The notes under the pieces are model-generated. The model was given only the letters and a program-made list of their open reading frames with translations. It was not told the DNA's origin and made no database searches. Both the position numbers and the translations under genes were made by a program. DNA of 64,000 bases from Ephydatia muelleri (lineage: Eukaryota > Porifera > Demospongiae > Spongillida > Spongillidae), in NCBI GenBank assembly GCA_013339895.1, contig JABACO010000001.1, positions 5,730,218-5,794,217 on the forward strand, written 5' to 3'. Shown piece after piece: positions 59,226-64,000 of this stretch; the stretch's first letter is position 1, and the number at the start of each line of letters is the position of its first letter.

Positions 59226-60689
59226 ATGTTGTTTGTGTTGCAGGTACATGTACATGTGTATGATTTGGTGTTGTAGGTACATGTTTTATGGCCTTCTCTT
59301 CTTGCCTTGCGTAAAGAAAATGGCAGTCATCATTCAGTTTGTACACTTAGCAGACACAAGCAGCATTTGCATGCATGTGTGCCATGTGCACATGATGTGT
59401 GTGTGGGTTATGTTTCAATTGTATTCAACAAAGCCCGAAGTGGTCATTGACAACCACTTTGTATCTTTCTCACACCCTTAGCACCTGTGGGCCAAGCTCC
59501 CCCCTCATCCCCTCTTCCATGTCCCTCCAATGGAATGCTCCCCTCCAACCCGACTATGTCATCACTGCCTACACCTTGCACCATCGAGTCCCCAGCCTTA
59601 AGTCCCAGTCAGATATGTGGGGACCTCCTTCGACGGTAGGGGCCTGGCTACATTCAGCGGGCACATGTTCCTTTGTGGTTTTATTAACCAGGCCACAGTC
59701 CAGTTCCATACCTACAACCCCAGCGGCATTCTCTTCCACCAGATCAACAGTGTAGTGACTGACTTCCTGGGAGTGAAGCTTCATGGCGGGTTGCCATGGT
59801 TAATATTTGATGTGGGCTCTGGACCAGCTGTCGTTGTATCCAACAGTACCAGAACCTTCACGATGGTCAATGGCACACTGTGAGCTTCAGAACTCATCGG
59901 TCATGTTGAGCTTGTACGTCGGTGCGAGTGTGGTGCAGTCCCCTCCTGTAACCTCTGTGATGGCCAGGGGTACGTGGTACTGTTTGAGCCGGCCTCCAAT
60001 ACCTTCTACGTCACCGTGGATACGGTGCACATGGCAGCCATCACTGCCGACCATGAAAGTCTACTTTGAGGGATTTCCCAGCACGACGAGCAGATATGGC
60101 ATTGCAACCCCTTACAGCATGTGTCTTATCCCCTCCTGAATGGTACCTCGGTGCGTGTGATTGTGTGTCACTACATGTACATGTATGTGTGATGTCATTG
60201 TGTGCATGTGATGTCATCCTCTTCCCCCTCCTTCCCCCAGCACCGGTATGGATTTGATGCTGTGTCGGTGCAGAATGTGGGCTCACCTACATCATTGTGT
60301 CTTGGGACTTGCCAACTCACAGTAATGGCATCCTTATCAACTTTAGTTTGTATTGCAATGGTGCTCTGGCGGGTGTCCTGCCCCTTACTGTGATCAGCTA
60401 CAACACCACCGGCCTCCTCCCCTTCACTTTGTACATGTACATGTATGTCTTCTCTGCTACTGTGTGCAACATGCGCAAATAACAGTGTGCATGGTACATG
60501 TATATGATCTGTGCTCAGTATGTTATCTGTTGGACAGGCCCTCCAGTCACGCCCGCAGGCACTGCACTCCAGTTGGAATGGGCGTCAACAGTGCTGCAGC
60601 CAGCCTGCCCAGGTACATTGTGTACAGTGTACACTTCAATCACTTAGTTTGTGTTCCATCTTTCTTTGCTCTTATCCCTCTCTCCTCCC

Positions 60690-60825
60690 TTTCTTTCTCT
60701 CCTGTCCCTCCCTCCCTCACTTTCTCCCTCCCTCCCCCTCCCTCGCCCTCCCTCCCTCCCTCCCTCCCTCACCCTCCCTCCTCCCCCTCCCTCCCTCACT
60801 CCCTCTCTCCTGTCCTCCTGTAGTC
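60690..60825. repeat. CCCT-rich polypyrimidine tract
   Basis: CTCCCTCCCTCC repeats, ending at a possible acceptor CTGTAG near 60824. Confidence 0.9.
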
Positions 60826-61185
60826 ATGTACATGTACACCAGCAGGGACATCACTGGCAAAATTACACATACCATTTATCCTCCCTGTACTGACTTGTTG
60901 GAGTCATGAATGTTTGGGGCAGTATGCTCCACTAGCAGAGAGGAGAGTTGTAGGAGAAGGGTGTAGTGTAGCCATGTACTATTAGCATTGAAATAGTACT
61001 TTTTAGGTACTGTTGTTTATGTTGGCCTTGGGGCCTGACCGCTACCACAAAACCCACAAGGGCAGTCCAAGGTGTACACAACCATTGTCCTGGCTAAAAT
61101 GAATAGCATCTTGTGAGCTGTGTATACTGACCTTCACTTGATTGGCAGATATATCTTTACATGAAGATTGGATTTCTTGTGAAGG

Positions 61186-61313
<128 letters not shown>

Positions 61314-61364
61314 ACAGGGAAAAGTTTCGCATTCCCTAGTTGGATTTTGATCCACAATCCCTGG

Positions 61365-61446
61365 GTGGAAAGGCTTAAATCAACATTGGGCATTTTGATG
61401 TGGTTTGTTGTGTCTACTGTGATTGCTTATCACATTGGGATCTTGG
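61365..61446. repeat. Dispersed 80-bp repeat, copy B
   Basis: Partner of 52708-52790, located between two TG runs and itself flanked by related GGGAAAAGTTTC / GAAACTTTTCCC sequences (61317-61328 and 61450-61461). Confidence 0.75.
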
Positions 61447-61460
61447 ATCTGAAACTTTTC

Positions 61461-61515
<55 letters not shown>

Positions 61516-62142
61516 GTGGTAATGCCTGTGGTTATCTTATCTCACATCCATGGGAGGTGCTACACCTCTATGTAATGGGCACTATCTCTGTGTACATAGG
61601 CACAAGTGCTTCCATACACTCTTTGACTTGTTGAAATATGGGTTGATGTTGAAGTACTTAAAATGTTATGTGCTCTTCCCTAGACCGAGCTTACAGCCAC
61701 TCCCCCATACCCCAGCTGGAGCAGGACATGGACATGGGTCATTTGTTCCTCCCCCCCCCCACAAACTGGAAATCCTGGATCCATCACTGAAATTGAATGT
61801 ACTCTTTTGTCAGGATCAGCTGAACAGGATGCCCTTACAATGAAAGAGTCACCCCTCAAAAACTTGATACCTTTCTTCCTAAGGCCACACCCATCATGGG
61901 GGTGGTTGCAAAATGACTAACAGTTTTTGCTGCCTCTATCTTTGGTTTCTGTATCAGTCCCTGCACCATCATCTTTTATTAAAATGCTTGACCCTTGCAC
62001 CCACAACGTATATGTATGTGCTTGTTTACTCATTGTTACATATATGTGATTCAATGGCTGGGCACTGGACAACATCACCACCCTGTTTACAGGTAGTACA
62101 CAAAGAACATGAGGAGCCTCTAGCCGTGTCCATCCCTGAGAA

Positions 62143-62340
62143 TTACAGTTCATTGGGTTCAAAGTTCAGGTCAAGACTAGGAGGTGTGACCAGTAGCCAG
62201 GATGCAGCATGAGGTGCTGACACAGAGAGCAGCCAAGCCTTGTCAGCAGGTGATGATGCTTTCAACAACAATGAGACTGGGTCCTCTAGTTTCTTTGACA
62301 GTACCCTTTGGTGGACGGGTGAGGCTGTGATAGCATCCAC
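62143..62340 (-). mobile_element. LINE scrap (same RLE family)
   Basis: The minus frame includes SSPADKAWLLSVSAPHAASW, collinear with SSASPVNKARMLSVSSPHASSW of the 502-2502 frame. About 65 codons remain. Confidence 0.75.
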
Positions 62341-62780
62341 AGATATTACTTCAGACAGGGAGATTATGCCTTATATTTGTGTTCCATAAAACAAACATCA
62401 GTCATAACAAGATCTTTTTATCACCTTTGGAAGCAATTCATTACTTAAAATAAAAGCTTACATATAATTAAGTGGCCAGAAAGCAATAGGCCTGTGGTGA
62501 AGTACTGAAATGACCACAATTAAGCACACACTAATGTATCATTAACTCCAATACTCCTAAATCAAAGTTCAACTTGACTGTGACCTATTTTACATCTTGC
62601 AGCACTCTTTCACGCGGGAGCATGCCGAATAGTTCAAGAGAGTTGACACTGAATCACCAACATGGTTCTTCCATCAGTGAGTCTCTACAAGGCTGAGAAG
62701 ACATGAAGGTCAAGAACATAGAATTTTCACATACATACATGTACATACACCTACATGTATGCACACATATTTATATATAT

Positions 62781-63325
62781 GGGACAGTTTCCACAAAATT
62801 GCCCATCAAAATTCCCTTGCGTTTGAATCGCTATAACTTGCAAACGGTTAAGGCTATTGACTTCTTATTCTCAACACTTCATACTAAACCATTTCTGTAT
62901 GGTGAAATACGTTTTGGGGTATTGTAATGTATGATACCCCACTAGGTTCAAACCCGCCAAATACCTTTCAGTTCTCCTATAATCAAATCACTTTTAAAAT
63001 TCGGTTTGTGGGTACAGAGGTTCCTGTACCTATCGCGGCAAACTGTGTCCCGCCATATCAAGCGGGAAAATGTGCACCTCTCTTTTTACAAACCGAATTT
63101 GAAGCGATTTGATTACTCCTACTAAGTTTGAACCCGGTGGGGTATTGGATGTTGCGATACTTGCACAGTCAAGTGCAAGGCCCCAAAATGTATGAAGTGT
63201 TGAAAATAGGAAGTCGATAGCGTTAATCATTCGGAAGTTATAATGATTCAAACACAAAGAATTTTTATACCATTTTATACATTCATGTATTATATGCGAT
63301 GGGCCGTTTTCGTGGAAACTGTCCC
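62781..63325. mobile_element. 545-bp foldback element (GGGACAGTTTCC family), 4-bp TSD ATAT
   Basis: Ends GGGACAGTTTCC are complementary, with ATAT on both sides (62777-62780, 63326-63329). The arms share GCGTTTGAATCGCTATAACT-type sequence with the 42344 element and include GGTTCAAACCC and AAATTCGGTTTG. A short centre near 63040-63060 separates them. The pairing is more diverged than in the 42344 and 49136 copies. Confidence 0.88.
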
Positions 63326-63607
63326 ATATACATGTACATGCATGTACATACACATATGGGGCAGAGAAAACATGGTAGTTTTCAAATGTTATAGTTGACA
63401 CAAATCTTATGCACCTCAACTTATAGTCGGACTAACTATTGCAAAGTTAAAAGTGTGTGGAATCTTTAATAAGGTATTACTTTTCAATGGGAAAGGTCAA
63501 TAAAGTGTGTACCGCCAGTGTATGACTGCTATTGTACATTTGATGCTTCCACCGTTTGTACCAGACGTTACCATACATGTAGATAGTTTAGAGATCTATA
63601 TGCTTAT

Positions 63608-63907
63608 CAGGCCCATAGCCAGAGGGGATTCCCACCCCCCCCCCCCCCCCCACCCCCCCTCCCCGGGGTTCGATGCTTCACTTCCGCCTCTTCAGAGATA
63701 ATCTATATATTATCTCTGGCCTCTTCTAGTTATGGTACTTATAAAAATGCCTCTCTTTTCGTATTTGGCCCGCTAAACGCGAGGGGGACCTGACGGACTT
63801 CCCTCCCCCCCCACCGCTCTCGTATTTGGGCCCCCGGATAAATGCTTTCAGAAGTATTAATCGATCCCCCCCCCCCCACCCGGCCTAACTTCCTGGCTAC
63901 GGGCCTG
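63608..63907. mobile_element. 300-bp hAT-type MITE with 15-bp TIRs
   Basis: CAGGCCCATAGCCAG at 63608-63622 complements 63893-63907 with one mismatch. ATGCTTAT precedes the left end (63600-63607) and recurs at 63909-63916, one base after the right end, as an 8-bp duplication. It contains C-runs and a nested 26-bp insertion. Confidence 0.75.
63693..63718. mobile_element. 26-bp nano-insertion with 10-bp TIRs and 7-bp TSD, copy 2
   Basis: It starts CAGAGATAAT and ends ATTATCTCTG. GCCTCTT flanks both sides (63686-63692 and 63719-63725). It is nested in the MITE at 63608-63907. Confidence 0.75.
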
Positions 63908-64000
63908 CATGCTTATATGTACTAACGCTCCGTTATAGTACAGTTACACAACCATTTTTGCCTATTACGGACGTCGCTACTGTAATCATGTACGTGTCAC

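Larger units (their letters stand above)
58140..60620 (+). pseudogene. Remnant of a LamG/fibronectin-III receptor-type gene (usherin-like)
   Basis: Plus-strand pieces occur in order: FN3 end plus linker at 58140-58330 (LVQACTSGGCGQSNSS, APNVTALNAET); FN3 at about 58700-58975 (GVPSPRLLALSSSSVNV, STQYSFVEAACTTAGC); LamG at about 59610-59930 (GRGLATFSGHMF, SGILFHQIN, HDGQWHTVSFRT); FN3 at about 60275-60470 (IIVSWDLPTHSNGILI) and about 60538-60615 (TALQLEWAST). The ACT.GC.. FN3 ending and the LamG-FN3 mixture recall usherin. In-frame stops follow SSSVNVM and ACNV, and the LamG shifts frame before HDGQWH. Long TG repeats separate the pieces. I see no intact chain, so it is read as a decayed gene. 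Exact boundaries are uncertain. Confidence 0.6.

Noticed and set aside
58981..59346. Cys/Val-rich 163-194 codon frames and Thr/His frames on the other strand
   Set aside because: They are products of the (TG)n repeat.
63030..63419. 129-codon minus-strand frame
   Set aside because: Overlaps the foldback element at 62781-63325 and its flank. No domain was seen.

Overview
This 64 kb window is nuclear DNA from an animal. It has spliced genes with mostly 50-90 nt introns, metazoan receptor domains (NIDO, EGF, Ig, HormR, GAIN/7TM, LamG, FN3), many microsatellites and a dense load of transposons. The small introns and gene content fit an early-branching marine invertebrate, plausibly a demosponge. 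That is an inference, not something the sequence proves. A 100-N assembly gap lies at 30994-31093.

Layout. 0.3-4.4 kb: a nearly complete site-specific-type non-LTR retrotransposon (minus strand; Cys-rich fingers, RT, restriction-like endonuclease) set in ATT microsatellites. 5.1-5.9 kb: a 29/58-bp minisatellite. 6.5-9.3 kb: a complete hAT transposon with TIRs, a 5-bp TSD and a transposase broken by one base. 9.3-15 kb: no gene recognised; it holds a 186-bp near-perfect palindrome. 15-17.4 kb: long-hairpin foldback elements, one split by a deleted hAT copy. 18.8-20.75 kb: a CACACATCA minisatellite. 21.4-23.5 kb: decayed exons of a PEP-synthase-like gene, whose family C-terminal exon recurs at 31.4 kb beyond the gap. 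25.4-25.7 kb: a 15-unit array of GACGTC-centred palindromes. 26.6-27.7 kb: two opposed pieces of the 0.3-kb LINE family. 28-30.8 kb: a nine-exon UBX + HECT gene (minus strand), 5' end missing towards the gap. 32.8-34.3 kb: a decayed second retroelement. 34.9-48.9 kb: one 16-exon adhesion GPCR (minus strand) running signal peptide-NIDO-four EGF-Ig-HormR-GAIN-7TM, with transposons in its large introns. 49.1-57.4 kb: foldback elements and inverted repeats without recognisable genes. 58.1-60.6 kb: remnants of a LamG/FN3 (usherin-like) gene on the plus strand. 61-64 kb: TG runs, a LINE scrap, another hairpin element and a small hAT-type MITE.

The most notable observations are: the NIDO-containing adhesion GPCR with an atypical GPS and a predicted 32-nt intron; the UBX-HECT fusion with an in-frame TAG before a coding-like tail; a family of near-fully palindromic elements with 4-bp A/T target duplications; three hAT elements that all show 5-bp TSDs; and two 26-28 bp 'nano-insertions' with identical 10-bp TIRs and perfect 7-bp TSDs. 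Several otherwise conserved reading frames (LINE, hAT transposase, receptor, PEP-synthase-like) carry 1-2 nt indels, some at homopolymers, so assembly errors and genuine decay must be told apart.
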